Assembly: GCF_014839805.1 (NCBI RefSeq) | Contig: NC_051140.1 | Coordinates: forward strand, 11,987,826-12,051,825 | Direction of reading: 5' to 3' | DNA: 64,000 nt | Origin: Manduca sexta | Taxonomy: Eukaryota > Arthropoda > Insecta > Lepidoptera > Sphingidae | In this document: positions 1 through 11,307 of the stretch, one piece after another | How the letters are laid out: every line of letters starts with the position of its first letter | How positions within the stretch are numbered: the stretch's first letter is position 1 | Translations under genes and position numbers: made by a program | The notes under the pieces: model-generated | What the model saw: only the letters and a program-made list of their open reading frames with translations | Told to the model about the DNA's origin: nothing | Database searches by the model: none

Positions 1-3000
1 CAGCTGAAACTGCGGTCGCAAGCTATATATATTTAGTATATATACTTCTCTCTAATTACTAGGCACAATTGCATTCATTAAGCGTGGTTTTTATGCGTCA
101 GATTGTGTGGTCGAATTTATCGATCTTCTATCACCATTATTCAGAGCTCCTTTGTAAGCAACGCCACAGACGATCAGATAACATGCCAAATGGTAAACGG
201 CACGTAATGCTCAAGAATGGTGCAGTATAGTGGACGTGGATAAGAAAAATAGCAAGCGGCCAGTTCGAGGCACGCCACGGCAGCCTTGACCAGGCCGGCC
301 TGCAAGTGATCCGATCGTATCTGCCACTATCGCCTGAGTCACCTTTGTGTTTTAAGGTCAACTGTTAATCTGCTTAAATAAAACACCTTCACCGACGCAT
401 ACATATGCTCCGGAATCTTCGATCGTTCTATAGGTAATACTTTCGCAACTTACAAGTTTTCTTAGTTAAGTACCTAGATACTTTTAAATTCATAGCTAGC
501 AGTAAGAGCTTTACCTATGTTAAATTAAATATTTACACTGTGCGGGATGTTGCGAACCATGTATTTATTTTTAATTTTAAACGTTTTTAACAGGTGTTAG
601 GAGTTATATATATTTTTGTGTATTGGTAGATTTTGTGAATTAATAACTATTATTTAGTTAAAACGCAAAACATTACCACTTTTGTAGGTTTTGATAATAT
701 TTTTTTCTGGTAGGTATCGATCGACACGACAAGTCTATACTCTTTACTAAGGTATTCTTATAGTTCCTTTTTTCGCTACGGAACTCGGGCGGACTCGCTA
801 CGGAAAGTTGATTATTGTGTTCTTGTGGGCGTTAATGTAAAACCTATTAAAAGTAAAATTTACCTTTAAATTTCAGACAGTGCCTATGTGAGTAAGTCTT
901 CTAAGTCCTAAAACTTTGGGTTATTAAAAATAAGTTTCCATTGCCCTACGCAATTATTATTATTTATTTATTGAATTTGTATTTGCAAATGCTGGTGTCA
1001 CCTCAGTACGCCCCGTGACCATAAAGTTAACTTAAGACTGCAGTTTTCCAAACGCCGGGAGAAGAAATAAAAAAAACTTATAGCTAGAAATCCATATCGT
1101 ACTTAGTTTTATTTCAATATCAAACATTCGCGTAAACATTAAAAATAAGTATATAAGTAAGTACCATGGAGCATGTCAAACTGTTGTATACGTAGGTACT
1201 AAAAAGGAAACTTTTAATACATTAGGAAGGCTACTATCGCAGGACCTGCATACAAATGGTCCAGACCGAAGCGACGGCAGAAATTGGAAAAGTAAATAGG
1301 ATGAAATGGATTACCTCCGCGACTTATACACGTTTGTTATTAGAATGCCTGTCACGATTTTTGTTTCAGGTGAGCAAACATTGTATACGAATAAGCTTTA
1401 TTGGTATAAGAATTAAGAACTTGTTTCATCATCAAGGGATTTATTTGCCGACAAGCCTTTGTGTATGCTTTTAGCAACAATGGCAGGTCTTGCCGCCAAA
1501 AAGTCAGCGCGCCAATTTAGTTTCCAGTTAAGTTAAATGAGTTTAATTTGGCTACAAGGCAAGCATCTGTGGCTAAGAGTGTTTGGCAGTCTGGGATAAA
1601 TATCTGCTGCTTTTTCTGGCACTGTCCTACTAAAGCGGCGCCAAAATACTGTGGGTCTGTGCTTTTAATTCGAAAGCTAGATTAGGAGACTAAAGTTTTG
1701 TTATGTTTTTATATAGGTACCAAAGAAACTTTAACAACGTTAGATGCAATTCACGAGTACCTACCTAATATGTAGCTACGGTATAAATCTATGAAGAAGT
1801 GCATAATACTTTAGGTACCTACAATTCAAGTTAATTAAACATATTTGTCAGTAAATTAACACAAAGTATAAAAAATATTTCAATAATTTTAATAGACAAG
1901 TAGGTTCTTAATATCTTACGTATGCAAAGAAGACTGAATATTGTATAAGCTTGAGCGATTGATCCAGGTTCGGATCGTGACAAGATGAGTTAGCTGAATC
2001 AACTCGTAATGCAGCTATACTGCGGCCACTAACTCAGCCTACGCTAAAGAAGATAGGTCACTAAATCTTGAAAATATTGACCTTATTAGATAACAAAATT
2101 CGATCTAAATGTGTAAATAAAATCTAATAAACTATAAATTATATTTAAAACTGTAAATCACGTGGAACTAAATAATATTAAAAATCTTTTTTCAAATAAA
2201 TAATTGTAATTAAAGCTATGTAATGTTGGACTCATGTTGCACCAAAAATTTTGGGTTCAACTATTATAGTTGAATTGATCTACACTTCGTAAGTTACATT
2301 ACTACTTATTTATGTAAGTATACTGTTGGAACATTAGAAGTTTTTTTCATTGTTCTACCCGACTGAACAACCTTTTCTGGAACAAATGCGTGCTTGCCGT
2401 GATAATAATAATTATAGTCTTATAGTTGTACTCAATGTTGTAGTACATAACTCATACCTTGAAGATTGCAATAAATCATGAGGCTTATAGTTTTTCAGGG
2501 TTATTTTCCTTATTTTTGTTTTGTCATGTTTAATTTTTTTAGCTTTACTTACAAGTTAATAAGAAAGCATTGTATCAAGAGAAGCAGAGCAAAACTTAAA
2601 TTCTATAAATATCGACAAACATATTATAATAAAAATAGAAAACTGCAGAATAAGTACCTAATTAGGTACTGTCCAGCAGATTTTAGATACTGCCGTCATA
2701 AACAGAATCTTATGATCCTCAGTTTATCTACCTACAAGTTTGAAAAAGCTAGGTAAGTAATAATAATAATAATACATGTTTTTTTCAATCAATTATTACT
2801 TATAATATTGATATCACATTTTAATCTCATTGGTTTTTAGATGTTTCATAATGCAGCAACCCCATATCTTATACAGGGTGTCCCAGAAAGTAGTGTCAAG
2901 CGGAGCCCAGAGATAGAGCACTCTTGGGGTATCCGAATCACCCCCATGTAAGTATGTTCCGAGATTTTTCATAGTTTTCGAGTTATGAATATGTTTCGGA

Positions 3001-3652
3001 ATTTTTGAATATTTGGGATTTGAACGATTAAATATTTTTTTTTAAAAAGTAGAAGACTTATTCGAGATTTTTTTATTACAACTAAATTTACATTAGTTGT
3101 AATTTTTGCTAAAAACAATCAGCTTCGTATCTTTAATGAAAATTATAAAAATATTGGTGTAAAGTGAAAAACTTACGTTCTATGAATTAAATATAACTTA
3201 TTTTTTTCTTTAAATAAAAAAAACTAAACGGGTGACTTCGTGGTTCTAAGGTAGGTCAAAAACTTCTCCAGACTCTTAACTTACATATTCATTAAAAAGA
3301 CAAAGTCCTTTATGGGGGCTATTTTGCCTAAAATCAGCCTTAAAAGACAGCAAGGTAGAAAATTCTTAAAATTTGCCATAAGATTACAATTATTTATATT
3401 GTTATATATATATTGTTAAGGATCTAAACTCTAAACTAAAATCCTTTTATTTGAACAATGCAGAGACAAATTTTCGGTGTTGTAAGCAATAAAATAATCT
3501 GAATTTTTGACACACATATTATGATTATAGAAGTTCGGTATCTTGATGCATTTTGGGTAATTTCTTAAGATAGACAGGGAAGAGAAAATAAAATACCCAC
3601 CAATAATAATTTATCTTTTTAATATAGTATTACATATATAAATATTCATGTT
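1..3652. other. Gene-free flank, repeat-rich
   Basis: I see no open reading frame here that resembles a protein family or that ends in convincing splice sites; the short ORFs are random in composition. The segment lies downstream of the POPDC stop codon, so its right part probably includes the POPDC 3' UTR. From about 2872 a stretch beginning ACAGGGTGTCCCAGAAAG looks like the end of an interspersed repeat, followed by about 700 bp of A/T-rich sequence. I cannot define its other end. Confidence 0.5.
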
Positions 3653-6600
3653 TTAATGTCTAAGTTCGTCGTCAGTCTCCACGGCTTCACAGCTGTGGTA
3701 TTTGGAGGAGGTGTCGGGACAGCTGTCCGCTACAGACAGGTCGTCAGAGGAGGCAGCGGGCGCCTCGTGAGCTGCCAGAGGCATCAGTTCTTCATCACCC
3801 CCGTTGTACGAGGGGGCGGGCATACAATTACGTTTAACATTGTTCGTAATAACGTCTGCTTCGCGCGTCCAGCAATCTGAAACAATAATTGATCAATTCT
3901 AAACGTAGAAAAAATAGTGGTGCAAGTAGTGCTTAAGGACCTAGAATTTAGTTTTAATATGATTAAAAAAGGACCTATTTAATCTTTCACGTAAGGAATA
4001 AACACGACAAGAATTACTCGGTCTCTTCTGAGGCGGTACGGGCTGCACAGTGGTGGGCGGCGGCGGGTTGCTGGCCGAGCGCAGGCGCCGCGGGCTGCGG
4101 GCGAGCGCGTGCGATATGCTCGGCAGGCGGATGTCCAGGTGCGACCCTCTCTCTGTCACTATCTTGTTATTCATCGCGTACAGCTTAGTGGTTATGTCTC
4201 GCGCTATCAGTGTGGTCACAACACAAGCCAAGTATGGCTCTTTAACAAATAAGTACTCCAGGGAACTCCGCTGCCAGTACACGTAACGACATGATGACGC
4301 TGCTACTATTGACACCTGCAAGGATACATTAGTTTTAACTCCAAACTGTTAAGTCTTTATTTCCGAGGTTGTTTGATGCTTACACTCCGATGCTAGGTCA
4401 ATCAAGACTTTCAGTAAGAGTTTTTAGCTTCAACGTGGTGTCATCAATGGATAGATAGATAACTATAATAGAAGCCGGTACAGAAAATAAAATTGTTACT
4501 AAACGCTCTAAAGCATTTTTTTTTTTATTATAAAATTCGTAGTACTAATTTAATGTCTACTGGCAAATGTAAACGGACCATCTACAGAATATTAAGCATA
4601 CTTCATCACAAATTTCCATTAACTGGTATGAATAAGTAAAGTGAAAGCGATTTTAAAGTCAGATTCAGCCAAATACACAATGTGGGACTGGTGACTTAAT
4701 GGGTTCTCTAAGGCATTGATGTATACAGAAATCAAGATTATCGCCTGAATATCAAAAGTCACTTCAGTTGCACAATGCATCGCATGAACTGCGTGCAGCC
4801 AATCAACATGCAAAACATTTCCACCAATTCTACCATTAAAAGTGTACTCACGAAAGCCTTCCGACCGATCGCGATGACCTGTTAGGTCACGTGACTAACA
4901 GTAGTGCCGGTAGTGCAAGTGCATGCAATTCGCAGCAGATTGATGGGAAAGGAGTAATTTAGGTTCGCGCGTCTTCGTAAGACTGTTTAGACTTCATCGA
5001 TATTTAACCCAGTTTCATGCATTTATAGCCACTTTGGCTTGTTATACAGCTATATCAGACAACAATTAGGTCACTGGAAAAGGCTAGGTAATGCCAAAGT
5101 GCGCCGTGATGAACGACTTAGTAAACTGATCGTGAAATTAAGTTTGAGTTAAATGCAAAAACGTTACCGCCTCGCGTCAAGTTCGCAACGCGTCTGTTGT
5201 TTGCTCGGGATCCAATTAGTTCACGCGATGTGATTACATTGTTCGTGCTCTTATTAGGCGTGAAACGATCATTACCTACGAGATACACTTAACACTGTTT
5301 CAACTAAGACATTAGAATATTTAATGCTATTGGTACTTATACGTATATAAGATATTCTAATTTCTAAATCAGTTCAGGTTCAGAAATCTGCTTATGTGTC
5401 ACATGTTCAAAGAACTCATGTGGACGATCTTATGCCTTCACTTATAAAATAATTGTGTAAAGTAAACTCAATAGGCAGATAGAGCTACCGGCCGAAACAA
5501 GAATAAAAATAAATCAGTTAATAAATAGTATTTAATAAACACATGAGAGCTATTTGTGAATAAATTGCTTCTCTATGACGTACTTTATTAGTAATATCCT
5601 AAGAAAGTCTTTCACATACACCCAACGAAAATATTATTTATGAATGCAGGGCATTTAATAATAAAATGGAAGTGAATACCTGAAATAACATTTAACCTAG
5701 TTATTATATATTTACTTAGTCTTATATTTAAGTACAGTGTGCAAGTCACCATTCTCAGTATAAGGTTTCAGTCTTGTTTATCAATCGGCGTATTGGCATT
5801 AGCCGCGTGACCTTTATACGCCTAAAGCCTTTGTAACATTTGTTTATATAGGTTAGTAGGTTCAGAACCTGATCCGGTTTCGAAGGACCACTTTTCTTTC
5901 ATTGTGTAATAAACTCGTTAATGCCCTGCTTTGCTACTCGCCCCTTTTATATAACTTATTTGAATCTGGTGGCGCAGTCCTTTTTATCTAATTAAACTAA
6001 AAATATAGGTACCTAATATTATGAAACTTTAGGGGGATGGGCTACGTATGAAATAGCGGAACCTCGCCCCGCTTCCGACACGTTGTCACGCTTTAAAGTA
6101 ATTGTGTGGAAAAATAAAAAATCAAATTGTGAAATCAATTGGTTTAAAAATAATATGGCCTATTCGCACAATTACAAAGAAAAAATGCAATCTGACATGG
6201 GAGATAACTGTTTATTATATAATTCATTTTTATCTAACCATTTACCTGATAAGACTTTCAATAATTACTGACATATTTTATCGATAATAAGCGAGCGTAC
6301 CTTTGTATTAGATTACGATAAAACCGACAAACTAATTTTAATCATACCGCCGCGCACTCATAAAAATAGAAATAGACATTGAAGTGGCAGTCAAACCCTT
6401 GCATGCGATGCGATCTTACGAAGATCCCGATCTCCTTGAGCAATGATTGCGATTGCAAAATAATTTGTCTAGAATCATCAATCATTATAGAAAAACTTGC
6501 TACAAACTTTATCCAGCGAACGTTCAAGATACAATGAAATTGGGAACCGAATTAACTTAGTATAGAAACAAATACACCGGGGCTAATAATTTTCTCTTTG

Positions 6601-9600
6601 AATTGCAAAAGTAATAAGTTTCGTATTAAATCAGCTTACCTTGAATTTTTCATCGATGGTAGCTCGACTAGACTCAAACTCGGGAGAATCTAGGAACTCA
6701 CAGGGTAGGATTGGGTGAAGAAATTGATGACCACTCATCACGTTTACCTGTAGCAAGATACTTAATGCCAGTAGAGTGCACCTTTCGTACATATTATAAA
6801 ACAAAGACCCTAGCCGCCTCTATTTGTCTGAACTTTATAAACTCGATACCTAATTACCGAATGGATTTCAATGAGTTTCGGTATTGAGAAAGTTTGAGAC
6901 CCTGAGATAGGCTCAGGCTGCTTTTAATCCCAGGGAAATATATAGTTGGAATTTTTAATTTGATCTAGCGCATGCTTGTACATGGCAGGAACAAGAACAT
7001 AACTTACCATGAAACATGTCCAGAAATCAAGGAAACTTAACAAACACCTGTAAAGTAGATAGATCCAAGATAGAAATTCTAGAATAGGTACATCCTTACG
7101 CTCGCTACAATGTTATCGTATACATGTTCTTATAAGGATTTAACACAAGATGAAAACAATCTCAAATGATGTTAAAGTGGGCGCAAGTCACGTGCGAGTC
7201 GTTAAGCTGAGCACATCCTTGCCACACTCATGGCAAACACTCGCACGTGAACACACAACATTTTTTGTACCTTTAATAAGGAATTGAATTACTAGCGATG
7301 TAATTTATGACGTGCTTGGATTAAATGTGCCTTACACCGTTTTAAAAAAGTATTGTTTTCGACGTTATGGATTTTAATATTGATATTTGCTTTAAGACGT
7401 CCACATGGTTTCAGAAAGATTAGAGTGATTGTGAACGTGTGGTGCCAGGTCTTTGCTTTTGCCTTAAGGAGGTCCCGCGGGCCAGTAATAATATTAATAT
7501 AATATATGGTGTATACCATTGTGATTGGTGGGATATATGACTCCAGAATTGGTCCAATTTCGAGTTGTAACTATGTCCACAGAACTTATTGATAGTAATA
7601 AAGCAACTTAACATAGCCTAGCATAGCTCAACTTAGATAATAGACTATTTCACTATATTCTTTGCATGAAACATTCAATATACATATAAACTAATAAAAA
7701 TTAAAAATCCCACTTTTTCTGTATCGTTATGTGTAGTAAGCACTTCCACGTATAATTTATAAAAAAAATATAATTTCGTGATTTCCTCTCTTACGTGGAA
7801 TGCCCCATGTATACGGCGCGTTGGGGTAAGATCGTAGGAGGTGTAACATCGTATAAATCAAAGAACTCGTAATTGAGTTATAATTTTTGTTTTCGGACAA
7901 CACTACCAGCGACCCCATCTTGTTCCCTACGTTCCACTAGTTCACATGAATGATTCCGTCAAGTAAATAATGTTTACGGTGCTAACAAACAGAACATCGG
8001 AATTTCGTCATTCCCTGGCAGATCCGGATTAACCCCATGCAAGAATTTGCCTAATTTTAATTGAGTATTTACTCTTTTTAATTAATTTTGTAGCTATATA
8101 GTATGATAAAGCAAATTAATCTTGTGACTTGTTTATTCAAATTTGTCGAAACACGTATATTCCCTGAGATCCGATCTTTAACCATACAATTATTTGTCAT
8201 TAAAAAACGGATTAAAATCGTTCGATCTAGCACTTGTAAAACATCGCAAGTTTTTGTCAAAATTTATACACGAAGACGTCTGAGCTCATTAATTATGTAT
8301 TTTTTTTTAGTTCAGGTGAATGGTCGATTTTGTTTATTTGTTATTTATTTACACGTGTATGTACTATTTCTTCGAATATTTTAAAAAATATTTACAGTGT
8401 CACTCATATGAGGTAAGATCGTATGCCTAGAACTATTAAAAAAACAAAGTTCGCTTCTAAAAATATCTTAAGATATTTTTTTTTTTTGTATGTTTAATAA
8501 TTACTAACTAGATCAGAATATGCTCTTTTTACGGATTTTAGAATACCTGTATCATAGACGGTTTTAGATAGTAGTCCGAACTATACCTTTGAAGGTCCTA
8601 TCTTTCTCATACGTTTCTAAAAGTATGGTACTTTTTTAAAGCCTTATAAAACATTAACTGTTATATATAAGGAATTGAAAAAATATGTAACATTTAGTAT
8701 ATTTAATAACATGTAGCTATATTAATGATTCATTATGTTAAATTCTATAGAATTTTTGTAAAAAAATAATTCGAGGACACTGTTTAACACGTCGAAAAAG
8801 CGTCCGATTTGACCCCAACGCACCTTATTTAATACTAGCCTTTGCCCGCGGCTTCGCTCGCGTGATTGAGTTTTCCGGGATATACTTCAAATCACAAGGT
8901 CTCAAACTATCTCCAAACCAAATTTCATCGAAATCCGTTGGGTATTGAGTTTATGGCAGACACATGCGGGGGGGGGGGGGGGGCTAGATCTTTTAACAGG
9001 AACAATTCTGTCATACATTATTGGTGCGTTACTTTAACCATTTACGCTGTGTACGAAACTAAAGCACTCAAAAGGAATATTTTTCTCTCGTTTTTGCAAT
9101 ATTATTGCTATCCAAGACTAAAATATTTTTTTTAATTCCTGAGATTAGCGTGTCCAAACAGATACACGGGAATTATAATGTCTATTTTTAAAAGCAATTA
9201 AGCAAATTTTATAACGCAATGTATGAATAAAAAAAAAGGCTAAAACCCTTACTTTTCCCGACAGTAGAAGGCCAAGTCGGTCAGTCTTTGTAAGGTTTTG
9301 CATCGCGTACGCCTCGCCCGCGTGCAACGACATCACATGAGCGAAGTCAGGCGACACCATACGTTTAAACTGCAATCTTGATACCTTTTGAAAATCAAAA
9401 CAAAAATTTAGATACAAGTTTTTTTTAACTATAAATAATATATTATGTTGGTTTTTTAATCAACCTCACAAAAGCATCACTGTTTGACTTTAAATATAAA
9501 ATAAAATAAAATTTAAAAAATAGTAATTTAAGATTTACTATGACTATCATGGGCGCCGGGAGGGAGGTGCACATGCACCCTCCTGGCCAGAAATAAATCA

Positions 9601-10859
9601 CAAAAAATATAAGCACTGAATAAATCTACAACAATGGGATGTATCTACCACAAAGGTTTTTTATGACAAAGAATTTTCAAAAACCCGTATGATTTGAATT
9701 TGAAATAAAATCTTAATGATATTATGTAGTATAGTGCGTAGGTGTAGATGCGCCTCCCTAAAACTAATCTTGGCAGCGCCCATGATGACTATCACAAAGT
9801 TACTGACCTTAAATGGTTCAAAGAGCGTATGATATACTTCCTCCAACTCAGGATCAAACTTAACTGGCCTCATTTCATAAACCAGGTAGACAACCTGAGC
9901 CAAGTTGAGGAACACAAATCCAAAATTCCATGAGAAAGCATCCGGTGAACATATCACATGCCAAGCCCATATTGAATACAACATAAAAGCTGTTGATTAA
10001 AATTTTACTGAAATATTTGTTTATATTATATACATATCTAAATCATTTATTACACAAAAGTTATAAATGTGATAGTTCTAAGTGTATTCAATTTTGTACT
10101 TTATAAAGTAAGGATTAAGTATTCAAATGCATCACCTCTAAAATCTATTAAGAATTTGACTAGATGAAGAACAAAGAAATTACCTACATTGTCTTAATTA
10201 TATTTTCATGAAACATATATATTGATTAAATAAATGATGCATATCTAGATAAAATTTTGAATAAAAATACTACCTACTTATTATGTTGGAAATTAAAATA
10301 GTTGTCTGTTGATTTTATTATAGTCAAAACCCATGTACAATTTTTGATGTAATAATATGTGGTACATATAAACTACCTGCTTACCAAATATTAGTATGGT
10401 GTGCATCCAAAGTTGTCCCCTTTTTGTACTTGGTGCACAGTACGAGGCAACAAATAGCACATTTGACAACTAAAATATACACAAAAAACATTAAATATTG
10501 ATAAAAAAAAAACTAATAATAATATTATTTCTTCACAAGCGATATGCTGAAGTTTTAAAATTAATAATCATTAAGTATTTCAGTAATAATGGACCTACCT
10601 GAAATAAAGGATGTTGCGGCATTCTCCATAAAGGGCACCAAGGCCAGTACCATGGGCCTGAATATAATAAATATAACATTAACAATATACAATCACAAAG
10701 CAAGAGCATTTAATCAAATAATCCATGCGTACCTGACGGCATTGTGTAATTTACTGAGCCAAAATCGTGAAAAGTCCCATTATATCCTGGCCACGTAAAA
10801 TTGTATTCACCGATTTCTAGATAATCGCTCTTTTTACCTAATAAACTTGCGTGTGACAT
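3653..10859 (-). CDS. POPDC: Popeye domain-containing protein (POPDC family), 404 aa, 8 coding exons
   Basis: Exons (high to low): 10859-10733, 10657-10599, 10469-10385, 9989-9808, 9384-9253, 6747-6640, 4315-4018, 3876-3653; phases close exactly to 405 codons including stop. POPDC proteins are plasma-membrane cAMP sensors, mainly of muscle. The extracellular N-terminus has three N-glycosylation sequons (N20-F-T, N27-G-T, N37-Y-T), matching the glycosylated family N-terminus. Hydrophobic segments follow at about 60-130, then the Popeye domain. The two parts of the family cAMP-binding signature are visible: DSPE at 215-218 and FKVS (family FQVT) at 230-233, the latter spanning the exon 6/7 junction. 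The tail is proline- and arginine-rich, then acidic. The last junction is set by phase: exon 7 ends CCG A before GTAATT and exon 8 opens AT TGC TGG. Introns hold a hAT MITE at 9548-9784, beside the exon 4 donor, and a larger repeat at 7812-8827. Confidence 0.93.
7187..7253. repeat. 12-bp inverted repeat with E-box core
   Basis: TCACGTGCGAGT and its exact reverse complement ACTCGCACGTGA lie about 40 bp apart in POPDC intron 5. Each contains the palindromic E-box CACGTG or a variant of it. Confidence 0.7.
7812..8827. mobile_element. Probable MITE/DNA transposon with GGGGTAAGATCG-type ends
   Basis: This lies in POPDC intron 5. The left end (TACGGCGCGTTGGGGTAAGA) and the reverse complement of the right end (TAAGGTGCGTTGGGGTCAAA) match as an inverted repeat of about 25 bp with a few differences, both continuing to ATCG. 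Further copies of the core appear inside, such as GAGGTAAGATCGTATG at about 8410. A gapless 22-bp palindrome (8459-8480) lies inside. No clean target-site duplication was found and no transposase ORF is visible, so this would be a non-autonomous copy. Confidence 0.5.
8832..8985 (-). repeat. Reversed Helitron-like 3' end fragment with G16 run
   Basis: The segment starts ACTAGCCTTTGCCCGCGGCT, the reverse complement of the hairpin-plus-CTAG end seen in the complete Helitron-like copies at 19700 and 35786. It continues through a diverged body typical of these lepidopteran repeats and stops at an uninterrupted run of 16 G (8968-8983). It lies in POPDC intron 5, just beyond the MITE at 7812-8827. 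Confidence 0.6.
9548..9784. mobile_element. hAT-type MITE, 237 bp, with 8-bp target-site duplication
   Basis: The ends are CATGGGCGCC and GCGCCCATG in inverted orientation, flanked by the direct repeat ATGACTAT (9540-9547 and 9785-9792). An 8-bp duplication is characteristic of the hAT superfamily. The element lies in POPDC intron 4 and ends 24 bp from exon 4, inside the donor-proximal part of the intron. Sequence next to its right end (CCTAAAACTAATCTTGGC) is the reverse complement of the start of the copy at 20631, so the two are one family in opposite orientation. Confidence 0.85.
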
Positions 10860-11307
10860 CTTTTTTCAAACTAGTTAAGTATTGAATACACCGTAAAACG
10901 TAAAACTATTTCACAAAATTAGAAATAACATTTTTTTATTTTTCACCGCTCACTCCACCACTTCGCGCCAAATCAATAACATCCGGCATCCGCTGACGTC
11001 TAGCGCCATCTACTGAGTTTTCTTTCAGGAGCCAAGACATAAAGACGTTTACACTTTACACGATATCTGCACTTCCCTAGCTTAAAAAAACTATATATCA
11101 TAGATATCTGACATTTGACGTTTAGTCTACATTGTTCTTGGTCTCATTCACTCCCGAAAAGGTGTGATGTGAACAGTGCGGTTCGATAATTTTAAATTCT
11201 TTAAATATTTTGCGATGCGGTAGCAGCAGCCGTTAAGTATAATTAAACAATATCCAAATAATATGCCTTAACTTTTTTGTGTTATAAAAATATTGATTTT
11301 CGCGGGA
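10860..11307. promoter_or_regulatory. Shared divergent promoter region, POPDC / ATP13A
   Basis: The start codons of POPDC (10859, minus) and the P5B ATPase (11308, plus) are 448 bp apart and point away from each other, so both 5' UTRs and core promoters must fit here unless far-upstream exons exist. No TATA box stands out. A CRE-like TGACGTC (about 10993-10999), notable beside a cAMP-sensor gene, lies in locally GC-richer sequence. Coordinated control is inferred from spacing only. Confidence 0.6.

Noticed and set aside
137..361. 74-codon minus-strand ORF near the window start as a gene
   Set aside because: No domain, no neighbouring exon in phase, no start context; cannot be supported.
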